Assembly: GCA_963733935.1 (NCBI GenBank)
Contig: CAVTEQ010000015.1
Location: 496,001-560,000, forward strand
Length of the DNA stretch: 64,000 nucleotides
Direction of reading: 5' to 3'
Source: JAHFUA01 sp963733935
GTDB lineage: Bacteria > Acidobacteriota > Terriglobia > Terriglobales > Acidobacteriaceae
Every line of letters starts with the position of its first letter. Position 1 is the stretch's first letter. A program made the translations under genes and the position numbers. This document shows, piece by piece, positions 52,758 to 60,289 of this stretch. A model generated the notes under the pieces. It worked only from the letters and a program-made list of their open reading frames with translations, did not search any database and was not told the DNA's origin.

Positions 52758-53618
52758 GTGGAAAGCCCGGACATCAAGCAGGTGGTCAAGGAAAAGTACG
52801 GACAAGCCGCCCTGCGCGTAACCTCCGGCGGCAGCAGTTGCTGCGGCGCTGCGCCGGCGCGCGGCGCGGGCTGCGATCCCATCACTTCCAATCTCTACGA
52901 CTGCTCCCAGGCCGGGCAGATTCCCCAAGAAGCCTTGCTGGCTTCGCTCGGGTGCGGCAATCCCACCGCCTTGGCCACGCTGAATCCCGGAGACGTGGTG
53001 CTCGACCTGGGCTCGGGCGGCGGCATCGATGTCCTGCTTTCGGCAAAGCGCGTGGGGCCAACCGGCAAGGCCTACGGCCTCGACATGACGGACGAAATGC
53101 TGGCCCTGGCGAATGAAAACAAGCGCAAGGCGGGCGCCGCGAACGTGGAGTTCCTGAAGGGAGAGATCGAGCACATCCCGCTGCCCGACAACTCGGTGGA
53201 CGTGATCATCTCCAACTGCGTCATCAATCTTTCCGCCGACAAGGATCGCGTCTTGCGGGAAGCCTTCCGCGTGCTCAAACCGGGTGGACGGTTCGCCGTC
53301 TCCGACGTGGTGACCCGGGGCGAGATCCCCTCGGAGATCCGCCAGAGCGTGCTTCTCTGGGCGGGTTGCGTGGCCGGTGCGCTTGACGAGAACGAATACC
53401 GCAGCAAGCTCACGGGCGCGGGCTTCGAGCAGATCGAGATTGAACCGACTCGCGTCTATCGCGCCGAAGACGCCGGCGAATGGTTCAAAGCCAAAGGTGT
53501 GGACCTCGCCGGAATGGCGGCTGAGATCGACGGCAAGTTCATGAGCGCCTTTGTTAAGGCGGTAAAGCCGTCCGGCGCCGGCGGGATAGCCTGCTGCGGA
53601 CCGTCCTGCTGCCACTGA
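52758..53618 (+). CDS. arsM: arsenite S-adenosylmethionine methyltransferase
   Basis: 286 aa. SAM-binding GDVVLDLGSGGGIDVLLSAK, catalytic Cys region NCVINLSADKDRVL, and LKPGGRFAVSDVV. An N-terminal Cys pair (SSCCGAAP) and a Cys-rich C-terminus (GIACCGPSCCH) fit arsenic binding. It methylates arsenite to volatile or less toxic methylated arsenicals. GTG 52758 is preceded by AGGAGG. Second gene of the ars operon. Confidence 0.93.
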   Translation: MESPDIKQVVKEKYGQAALRVTSGGSSCCGAAPARGAGCDPITSNLYDCSQAGQIPQEALLASLGCGNPTALATLNPGDVVLDLGSGGGIDVLLSAKRVGPTGKAYGLDMTDEMLALANENKRKAGAANVEFLKGEIEHIPLPDNSVDVIISNCVINLSADKDRVLREAFRVLKPGGRFAVSDVVTRGEIPSEIRQSVLLWAGCVAGALDENEYRSKLTGAGFEQIEIEPTRVYRAEDAGEWFKAKGVDLAGMAAEIDGKFMSAFVKAVKPSGAGGIACCGPSCCH

Positions 53619-53626
53619 GAGGTGCG

Positions 53627-54118
53627 ATGAGCGGGCGTTACAACGTCTTGTTTCTATGTACGGGGAATTCAGCGCGCTCCATCATGGCGGAGGCGATCCT
53701 CAACTACAAAGGCAGGCCGACGTTCACTGCCTACAGTGCGGGGAGCCATCCCTCAGGCGCGGTCCGGCCGGAGGCGGTGCGTCAGCTCGAAGCCGCCCGC
53801 ATCCCCGCCAAAAATTCACGCAGCAAGAGCTGGGACGAATTCGCGCAGCCGGGCGCTCCCAAGCTCGATTTCGTCTTCACGGTTTGTGACAACGCGGCGA
53901 AGGAAGTTTGTCCGGTGTGGCCCGGGCAGCCCATGACCGCTCATTGGGGTGTTCCCGATCCCGCCGCGGTACAGGGCACCGCGGAGGAAGTTCAGGCTGC
54001 GTTCCGGAATGCGTTTCTGCTGCTGGACCGCCGCATCAGTCTGTTTCTTTGCCTGCCGGTTGCGAGCCTCGACCGGCTTGCCCTCAAGCGGGAAATCGAC
54101 AAGATCGGTCGGCAATGA
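53627..54118 (+). CDS. arsC: arsenate reductase, low-molecular-weight phosphatase type
   Basis: 163 aa. The P-loop is LFLCTGNSARSIMAEAILN, with catalytic Cys in the first turn. The family's Cys relay appears in VFTVCDNAAKEVCPVWPGQP. Reduces arsenate to arsenite, probably with thioredoxin. Its stop overlaps the acr3 start by 4 bases. Confidence 0.92.
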   Translation: MSGRYNVLFLCTGNSARSIMAEAILNYKGRPTFTAYSAGSHPSGAVRPEAVRQLEAARIPAKNSRSKSWDEFAQPGAPKLDFVFTVCDNAAKEVCPVWPGQPMTAHWGVPDPAAVQGTAEEVQAAFRNAFLLLDRRISLFLCLPVASLDRLALKREIDKIGRQ

Positions 54119-55206
54119 AATCCAACATACCGCCCAAGAGGCTGAACCTGTTCGAGCGCTACCTGACGCTCTGGGTCGGGCTCTGCATGGTAGCCGGGCT
54201 CGCGCTCGGCAAAAGTGCACCTAATCTGGTGCAGTTACTGCGTGGGATGGAATTCGGCCGCGGCAGCCAGGTCAACGCGCCCATCGCGGTGCTGATCTGG
54301 CTGATGATCGTCCCCATGATGATGAAGGTGGACTTTGGCGCGATCCTCAACGTCCGCGCCAAGCCTCGCGGGCTGATGGTTACGCTGTTCGTGAACTGGC
54401 TGGTCAAACCATTTTCCATGGCGCTGATCGGCTGGGTCTTCTTCCGGCATGTCTTCGCCGCCTGGATCAGCCCCGCCGATGCCGACCAGTACATCGCCGG
54501 CGTCATCATCCTGGCCGCCGCGCCCTGCACTGCCATGGTGTTTGTGTGGAGCTACCTGACCGACGGAGACCCGGCTTACACGCTGGTGCAGGTGTCGCTC
54601 AACGATCTGATCATGCTGGTTCTCTTCGCGCCCATCGTCCGTTTCCTGGTGAGCGGCGCTTCGTCGTTGCGGGTGCCGTTCATGGTGTTGTTGTACTCGG
54701 TCGCCATCTTCATTGTGATTCCGCTGGCAGCCGGAGTGGCGCTGCGGGCCTGGCTCACCCGTGCGCGCGGCAAAGCATGGTTCGAGCAGGAGTTCCTTCC
54801 GAAATTCAGTCCGCTGACCATTCTGGCCTTGCTCGCGACCCTCATCTTCATCTTCGCCTTCCAGGCGGAGAACATCACCGGGCGTTACTTCCACGTGGTG
54901 CTGATCGCCGTACCGATCATCATCCAGGTCTACTTCAATTCGACTCTGGCGTATGGACTGATGAAGCTCCTGAAGGTCGAATACTCGGTGGCGGCGCCCG
55001 GCGCGCTGATCGGCGCCAGCAACTTCTTCGAGCTGGCTGTGGCTACCGCCATCGCGTTGTTTGGTCCTGGATCGGGCGCGGCGCTGGCTACCGTGGTTGG
55101 AGTGCTGGTAGAAGTTCCGGTGATGCTATCAGTGTGCAAGGTGTGCAACCGCACACGGCACTGGTTTCCCGCCAGCAGAACGGAAGCCCGTCAAACAAGT
55201 GCGTGA
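54115..55206 (+). CDS. acr3: ACR3-family arsenite efflux permease
   Basis: 363 aa with about ten transmembrane helices. The conserved Cys of the ACR3 transport site appears in IILAAAPCTAMVFVWSYLTDGD; other marks are LNLFERYLTLWVGLCMVAGL, FVNWLVKPFSMALIGWVF and GASNFFELAVATAIALFG. Exports arsenite. Final gene of the operon. Confidence 0.93.
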   Translation: MKSNIPPKRLNLFERYLTLWVGLCMVAGLALGKSAPNLVQLLRGMEFGRGSQVNAPIAVLIWLMIVPMMMKVDFGAILNVRAKPRGLMVTLFVNWLVKPFSMALIGWVFFRHVFAAWISPADADQYIAGVIILAAAPCTAMVFVWSYLTDGDPAYTLVQVSLNDLIMLVLFAPIVRFLVSGASSLRVPFMVLLYSVAIFIVIPLAAGVALRAWLTRARGKAWFEQEFLPKFSPLTILALLATLIFIFAFQAENITGRYFHVVLIAVPIIIQVYFNSTLAYGLMKLLKVEYSVAAPGALIGASNFFELAVATAIALFGPGSGAALATVVGVLVEVPVMLSVCKVCNRTRHWFPASRTEARQTSA

Positions 55207-55227
55207 ATCAGCCCGCGCCAGAGATCG

Positions 55228-55677
55228 CTACTGGGCCACGCGAGTCGCTTGAAACGAAACCGTCTTCCACTGCCCTTTCTGCTTGATCCAGACGCGGGTG
55301 CTGCGGTACTGCCCGCTGATGTCTTTGTCTCCGGAGTGTCCCTTCACGTTCGACAGGCCGATGACCAAGGCAGCGTCGCCATACACCCTCACCTTCGTAT
55401 CTACAACCTCGATGGCGTCAAACTTGGTTTTGCCTGACTTGATAGCTTCCATAATCTCCGACTTGGTGCTGGGCTTCCCGAGGACGCTGATCGAGATGTA
55501 GTCATCCGCCGTCAGTTTGTCGTAGGTAGCGGCGTCTGCTTTCAACGCAGCCTGGTTCAACTGCTCGGTCAGCCCCTTGATCGACTGTTCTGCATTGCCG
55601 CCTTGCGCTAGAGCATGCGACGCAGCCAACAAGCAGATGACAACCGCCGCCAAAACGAGGACGTTCGCTTTTCTCAT
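55228..55677 (-). CDS. exported SnoaL/DUF4440-type protein
   Basis: 149 aa. N-terminal signal (VLVLAAVVICLLAASHALAQ), then a nuclear-transport-factor-2-like fold (IKGLTEQLNQAALKADAATY ... YRSTRVWIKQKGQWKTVSFQAT). DUF4440-like proteins bind or convert small ligands; the ligand is unknown. Convergent with acr3. Confidence 0.8.
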   Translation of the reverse strand: MRKANVLVLAAVVICLLAASHALAQGGNAEQSIKGLTEQLNQAALKADAATYDKLTADDYISISVLGKPSTKSEIMEAIKSGKTKFDAIEVVDTKVRVYGDAALVIGLSNVKGHSGDKDISGQYRSTRVWIKQKGQWKTVSFQATRVAQ

Positions 55678-55765
55678 GGGAGAGACTCCTTTAAAAGAAG
55701 ATGCAGAGCCTGGAATCGGCGAGCATTCTGCGCCCGGATTCGGGCGGTGTCAAACAAGGACGCTC

Positions 55766-58696
55766 TCACTGCAGCTTGGCGTACTCCGCCTTGGCTTGCT
55801 TCAGGATGGGAACGTCGGGATCGGCATCTTTCCACAGCGCGAAGAAATCCTGATACGAGGTGCGGGCTTTGGCGGCATCGCCCTGAAGGGCGTAGGCGCG
55901 CGCCAAGCCAAGGCGCGCCAGGGGAACGTAAGGACCAATGCCAACAGCTCCCTTGTGGTCGATGATTTTCTGAAATTCGGCGCCGGCTTCTTTCGCTTGT
56001 TTTGTCTGCAGGTAGGCAAGGCCGCGCAGGTAGGCTGGGACTCCTCCACCGATAAAGCCAAATTCATAGTCGGCGGTGGGTTTCAATAACTCCACCGCCT
56101 TGGCGCCGTTTCCGCGCTGCAACTCGCGGCGAGCCTGGAGCTGAGGTATGTCAATCTTCTGCGCGTAGGTTTCGAGTGGATACTGCCGGGCGAGGTCGGC
56201 GGCGAACGAGTCCGCGCGGCGAGCGTCGCCACAGGTAGCTGAGACGAATCCAGCCTGTGCCATCGAGACGCGCCCCAGCCCGCTTGAGACCATGTTGCCG
56301 ATCCTTGGCTGCGCATGCGAGCAGTCGCCCAGGTCGGCTTCGATCACCGCCTGCCCGCCGAGTTCGTTCGTCGCCACTTCCTTCAGGTCCTGATTCTTCT
56401 CGCTGTCCACCGCCCGCTGGATCAACTCCTGCGAGAGCCGTAGCTTCCCCTCCATCGCCGCGAACCGTGCCTGCATTGAGGTAAAGGAGTATTCCTCAGG
56501 CTTGCCTTTGGCCCAGTCAAGCTCGCGTTGGGCATCGGCGGTTTTTCTGTTCGTCAGCGCCAGTTGAAGCATTTCGTTGTGAAGCGTCTCCGAGTTGGGG
56601 AACTGCACCAGTGCCTGCTCAACAACCTGGTGCGCTTCGTCGAAGCGGTTCAGGCCAAAGTAGGCGGCCGCGAGGTTGACCGATGCATTCACGCCCCCAG
56701 CGGGATCGACCTCCAGACTCTTGCGCGCTTCCTCCACCGATTTTTCGAAATTGCCCATGCTCTGGTAATTGACGGCCAGGTTGTTACTGGGAATGCCGTC
56801 GCGCGGATAGGTGCGTTCATAGAGCTGCAGGGTCTCGATCTGTTTTTCCAGTTCGCCGGTCACCGTCTCGTAGTAGTGCGAGGTGATGTAGAGCTTCTCT
56901 CGCTCGCTCACGCGATCGCGCAGTTCGAAGGCCTTGCGCATTTCTTTCTTGGCTTGCTCAAACTCGCCCAGGGTCAAATAGATGACCCCCATGCGCGCGT
57001 ACACCATGGCGAAATTGGGATCGAGTTCGACGGCGCGGCGATAAAACGGCAGCGACTCTCTTTCGCGGCCCTGTGCGAACTCCCCATCCCCCAGGGTCGA
57101 GGCCTTCAGCGCCTCCAGCGACGAAGTGGTCACCTGCTGGATGGGGACATCGAACTTCTGCACCGAAGCCAGCGATTCGCCCAGTTTGCCGCGCATGTTG
57201 GAAACTGCGCTTCCGAGAGCGGTCAGCACTTGCTCTTTGCTGGGAGCTTGCGCCTGCTCTTTAGCCAGCGAGTCCCCGGTCGCGCAATTCACTGCATTCA
57301 GTGTGACCACGTATTGGCTGCCTAAACTGGCGACCGAGCCCGCCAGCATGGCCTTGCTGCCCACACGCTGGCATAGCTCGCGCGCCAAGTCGGCCGTCAA
57401 CCGCTCATTCGCCGGGCGGCCCATGAAGCCGAGAGTTTGCTGGACACGGGCCTGCGGCACGACGCGCAAGAACGGCGATTGCTCCAAGTCCACCGCCAAC
57501 GCCTGCTTGAGCGTCCCATCGAACACGGAATCGCCGGTGGTGTTGACGAAATCGGCGACAACCACCGTATCTTGCTCGCTCAGGGCGGCGGATCGGCGCG
57601 AAGACCAGAAAAGCAGCCCCCCGACGATAGCCGCGACTGCAATCACAACCGCCGGAATAATGAGTTTCCACTGACGCGCGGGCGGAACGGGAACCGGAGC
57701 AACTTGCGGCGCAGATGTGACGGCGCTGATGCGTCCGCTCGAAGCTCTCGCCGCTACCGAGCCGCTGGCGGTGGCGGCAGATGCTGGCTGCGGCACATCT
57801 TCGGCCACGGCGACCGCGCTGCGCGAAGAATCCGTCTCGCGCTTCAGGCGCTTGAGGTCGGCGCGCATCTCTGACGCGACCTGGTAGCGCAGATCCCGAT
57901 CTTTCTCCAGGGCTTTATTGATGATGCGTTCCAACTCCGCCGGAATCTCCGGATTCAGCCGCACCGGCGCGACCGCCGCGCGATTCAAGATGGCATCGAA
58001 GATCACGCCGGAGGTGTCGCCGCGGAAGGGAAGGACTCCGGTCGCCATCTCGTAGAGCACCACGCCGAAGGAGAACAGATCGCTGCGCGCGTCCAGTTCC
58101 TTGCCTTTGACCTGTTCGGGCGACATATAGGCGACGGTTCCGAGCGTGCTGCCCGGACTGGTGAGGTGTTCGTGGCTGATCGCGGTGGCCGCCGAAGCAT
58201 CCACGCCTACTGCTTGGGCTTTCCCCTTCAGCACTTTCGCCAGACCGAAGTCGAGGATTTTTAGCTGGCCGCGGCGGGTGACAAAAATATTCGCCGGCTT
58301 GATGTCGCGATGAATGATGCCTTCGGCGTGAGCCGCGTCGAGCGCATCGGCGATCTGGATGGCAGCTTCGAGCAGCGTCTCCTGGTCCATCGGCCTGCCG
58401 GTGATGTGGTGCTTGAGGGTCTCGCCATCCAGGAACTGCATGGCGATAAACGGCTGCCCTTCGTGCTGGCCAATCTCATAGATGGTGCAGATGTTCGGGT
58501 GATCGAGCGCGGAAGCGGACTGAGCTTCGCGGCGGAAGCGCTCCAGAGTCTGCTGATCCTGGGTCACGCCCTCGGGCAGGAACTTGAGGGCCACGAAACG
58601 GTGCAGGGTGGTGTCCTCAGCCTTGTAGACAACACCCATCCCGCCGCCGCCCAGCTTTTCGACGATGCGGTAATGCGAAATGGTGGTGCCGATCAT
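55766..58696 (-). CDS. receptor-like Ser/Thr protein kinase with TPR repeats (976 aa, paralogue)
   Basis: Same architecture and same length as the kinase at 49318: kinase domain (YRIVEKLGGGGMGVVYKAE; EGIIHRDIKPANIFVT; DFGLAKVLKG; GTVAYMSPEQVKG), linker, transmembrane helix (LIIPAVVIAVAAIVGGLLFW), a FlgO-like domain (DTVVVADFVNTTGDSVFDGT) and TPR repeats ending in DADPDVPILKQAKAEYAKL. The kinase halves are much more alike than the TPR halves, suggesting duplication followed by sensor divergence. Confidence 0.88.
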   Translation of the reverse strand: MIGTTISHYRIVEKLGGGGMGVVYKAEDTTLHRFVALKFLPEGVTQDQQTLERFRREAQSASALDHPNICTIYEIGQHEGQPFIAMQFLDGETLKHHITGRPMDQETLLEAAIQIADALDAAHAEGIIHRDIKPANIFVTRRGQLKILDFGLAKVLKGKAQAVGVDASAATAISHEHLTSPGSTLGTVAYMSPEQVKGKELDARSDLFSFGVVLYEMATGVLPFRGDTSGVIFDAILNRAAVAPVRLNPEIPAELERIINKALEKDRDLRYQVASEMRADLKRLKRETDSSRSAVAVAEDVPQPASAATASGSVAARASSGRISAVTSAPQVAPVPVPPARQWKLIIPAVVIAVAAIVGGLLFWSSRRSAALSEQDTVVVADFVNTTGDSVFDGTLKQALAVDLEQSPFLRVVPQARVQQTLGFMGRPANERLTADLARELCQRVGSKAMLAGSVASLGSQYVVTLNAVNCATGDSLAKEQAQAPSKEQVLTALGSAVSNMRGKLGESLASVQKFDVPIQQVTTSSLEALKASTLGDGEFAQGRERESLPFYRRAVELDPNFAMVYARMGVIYLTLGEFEQAKKEMRKAFELRDRVSEREKLYITSHYYETVTGELEKQIETLQLYERTYPRDGIPSNNLAVNYQSMGNFEKSVEEARKSLEVDPAGGVNASVNLAAAYFGLNRFDEAHQVVEQALVQFPNSETLHNEMLQLALTNRKTADAQRELDWAKGKPEEYSFTSMQARFAAMEGKLRLSQELIQRAVDSEKNQDLKEVATNELGGQAVIEADLGDCSHAQPRIGNMVSSGLGRVSMAQAGFVSATCGDARRADSFAADLARQYPLETYAQKIDIPQLQARRELQRGNGAKAVELLKPTADYEFGFIGGGVPAYLRGLAYLQTKQAKEAGAEFQKIIDHKGAVGIGPYVPLARLGLARAYALQGDAAKARTSYQDFFALWKDADPDVPILKQAKAEYAKLQ

Positions 58697-58764
58697 CAGG
58701 GCAAAAAGTGAGGTAGAGATGGTAGGGCGGCAGAGGAAGGTAAGTCAATCTTGTATCCAAACAG

Positions 58765-58790
58765 AAACCCCCGCAATGGCGCGGGGGTTT
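58765..58790. terminator. strong intrinsic terminator
   Basis: AAACCCCCGC pairs with GCGGGGGTTT around the loop AATGGC. It lies downstream of the 55-aa gene (minus strand) and upstream of the kinase gene, so it probably ends the small gene's transcript. Confidence 0.85.
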
Positions 58791-58825
58791 CAAGAGAGGT
58801 TTGTCAGGCGCCAGCGGGCGCGATC

Positions 58826-58993
58826 TTAGTTCCAGAAAGGATTGCTCAGCCCAGTAGGCGGATGCTCGACGCCCTTCTGCTTCTCATGCGCAGGCGCCAG
58901 GGCAAACTTCACAGGATGCACCGTGGCCGGCTGCGGCTGGCACAGGCAAGGATGTTCCGATGTGTATTCGGTGTCACAATAAGGGCAGATCAC
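58826..58993 (-). CDS. 55-aa zinc-ribbon-like small protein
   Basis: GTG 58993 follows GGAGGT by five bases. The sequence begins MICPYCDTEYTSEHPCLCQP: two Cys-x-x-Cys / Cys-x-Cys pairs that could bind one zinc. The rest is Pro/His-rich (HPVKFALAPAHEKQKGVEHP) and ends SNPFWN. An intrinsic terminator follows. I do not recognise the family. Confidence 0.6.
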   Translation of the reverse strand: MICPYCDTEYTSEHPCLCQPQPATVHPVKFALAPAHEKQKGVEHPPTGLSNPFWN

Positions 58994-59099
58994 AGCTCAC
59001 CTCCAAAACCCAAACCTCCCCTCTATTAAATCGCCCCCTGGGGAAAGTGAAAAACGCAAAATTGTGATGGCCCGCATCGAAAATTCCGAGGTGCCCGGC

Positions 59100-59190
59100 A
59101 ACCCTGCCGCAGAGGCACAGAGACATACAGCCGCCAAGAAATGCCACAGGGTTTCTCTGTGCCTCTGTGTCTCCGTGTCTCCGTGGCGAC
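59100..59190. repeat. CAGAGGCACAGAGACA-type inverted repeat, third copy
   Basis: GCAGAGGCACAGAGACA faces CTCTGTGCCTCTGTGTCTCC. Same family as 6990-7059 and 27045-27112. The region 58994-59268 contains no other feature that I can support. Confidence 0.75.
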
Positions 59191-59268
59191 CCCCAATTTT
59201 CAACGCATATTCACATTCCTGTAACCCTCGCTTAATAGGCTATTGCTAAGTTGTCAACAGGAGGGCGT

Positions 59269-59439
59269 ATGCACGGAACACTCCTATACCCGCTTCCTGG
59301 AAGCGCCCGGTTCGCGTCCCCGAGGCGTCCCCATATGCGGATGCCCAAGCTTTCGCCCGGGCTTCGCAAGCGGATCGCGATGTGGAAGCAAATCCTGCTG
59401 GGGGAACTTCTCCGCCGGACGCGGCGCCGGCAAGGCTAA
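59269..59439 (+). CDS. 56-aa basic ORF upstream of phoU
   Basis: ATG 59269 follows AGGAGG by 4 bases. Starts MHGTLLYPLPGSARFA and ends LGELLRRTRRRQG; strongly basic. The third codon positions are GC-rich, which supports coding. No family is known. The phoU region begins 8 bases later. Confidence 0.4.
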   Translation: MHGTLLYPLPGSARFASPRRPHMRMPKLSPGLRKRIAMWKQILLGELLRRTRRRQG

Positions 59440-59547
59440 GGCCGGACATGGCTGCCAATCCTTCCCGCGTCGCGGACACCGCCAAGCTCCGAGCAGGCAC
59501 AGATCGTTGCGCTAACGCTGGACGCCATCCAACTGGCGAAGTCGGCG

Positions 59548-60177
59548 GTGGCGCACGCCATCGACGGGCTGGCGCAGAAGTCCTCCGCGCCGTTCCAGGC
59601 GGTGAATCAGTGCGAGCAGGAGCTGGACCGTCTCGACCGCGAAGTGGACCAGCGCGTGACCCAGGCGGTGATTCGCGCCTCCGCGGCCGAAGCCGGCGAG
59701 CTGTTGGCCTGCATGAAGTTCATGATCGACCTGGAGCGCATCGGCGACTTGGTCTCCAGCTTCGGGGGCTGCGCCCAGGCCATCGGATCGCGCATCGAGA
59801 TGGACGATGTGAAGGACCTCATCCACATGGCCACTGTGCTCGAGCAGATGCTGGCGGACATCCACGACGCCTTCTCCACTCGCGACCTGGACCGCGTGAT
59901 CAGCGTGCTGCGCGCCGACGCCGGGATCGACCGCATCCGCAATCTGATCTTCATCCGCCACGTGGAGAACAACGAAGGCACGGCCGGCCCGGAAGGAATC
60001 CACGTGCTGTTCATGGCGCAGTCGCTGGAGCGCGCCGGCGACCACACCAAGAACCTGGCCGAGGAAGTCTGCCACCTGGTCACCGGCCAGACCATGCGCC
60101 ACGTGCTGCGCTCCAAGAGCAAATCGGAAGAACAGATGTTCCTCGACTGGCTGCGCGAGCAGCAGCACGCCGGATAG
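59548..60177 (+). CDS. phoU: PhoU-domain phosphate regulator, probably missing its true N-terminus by frameshift
   Basis: About 209 aa from GTG 59548: two PhoU-like three-helix halves (NQCEQELDRLDREVDQRVTQ; CMKFMIDLERIGDLVSSFGG; FMAQSLERAGDHTKNLAEEVCHL) with the E/D-x-x-R-x-x-D metal motifs. In the same frame the codons upstream (PPSSEQAQIVALTLDAIQLA) look like the real first helix but lack a start. A plausible ATG at 59448 (AAGG at 6 bases) reads MAANPSRVADTAK in another frame, so an extra base near 59481 is likely. Couples phosphate transport to PhoR/PhoB in the family; no pst genes adjoin. Confidence 0.75.
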   Translation: MAHAIDGLAQKSSAPFQAVNQCEQELDRLDREVDQRVTQAVIRASAAEAGELLACMKFMIDLERIGDLVSSFGGCAQAIGSRIEMDDVKDLIHMATVLEQMLADIHDAFSTRDLDRVISVLRADAGIDRIRNLIFIRHVENNEGTAGPEGIHVLFMAQSLERAGDHTKNLAEEVCHLVTGQTMRHVLRSKSKSEEQMFLDWLREQQHAG

Positions 60178-60289
60178 GTATTATTCGGCGACGATCTGCA
60201 CCCAAAACCCAGTTGCCTTGCCGCAGTTATGTTCAGAATAGGCCCACACCGGCGGATTGTGAGCTTGAACACCTGTCGGGGATCGCCGC

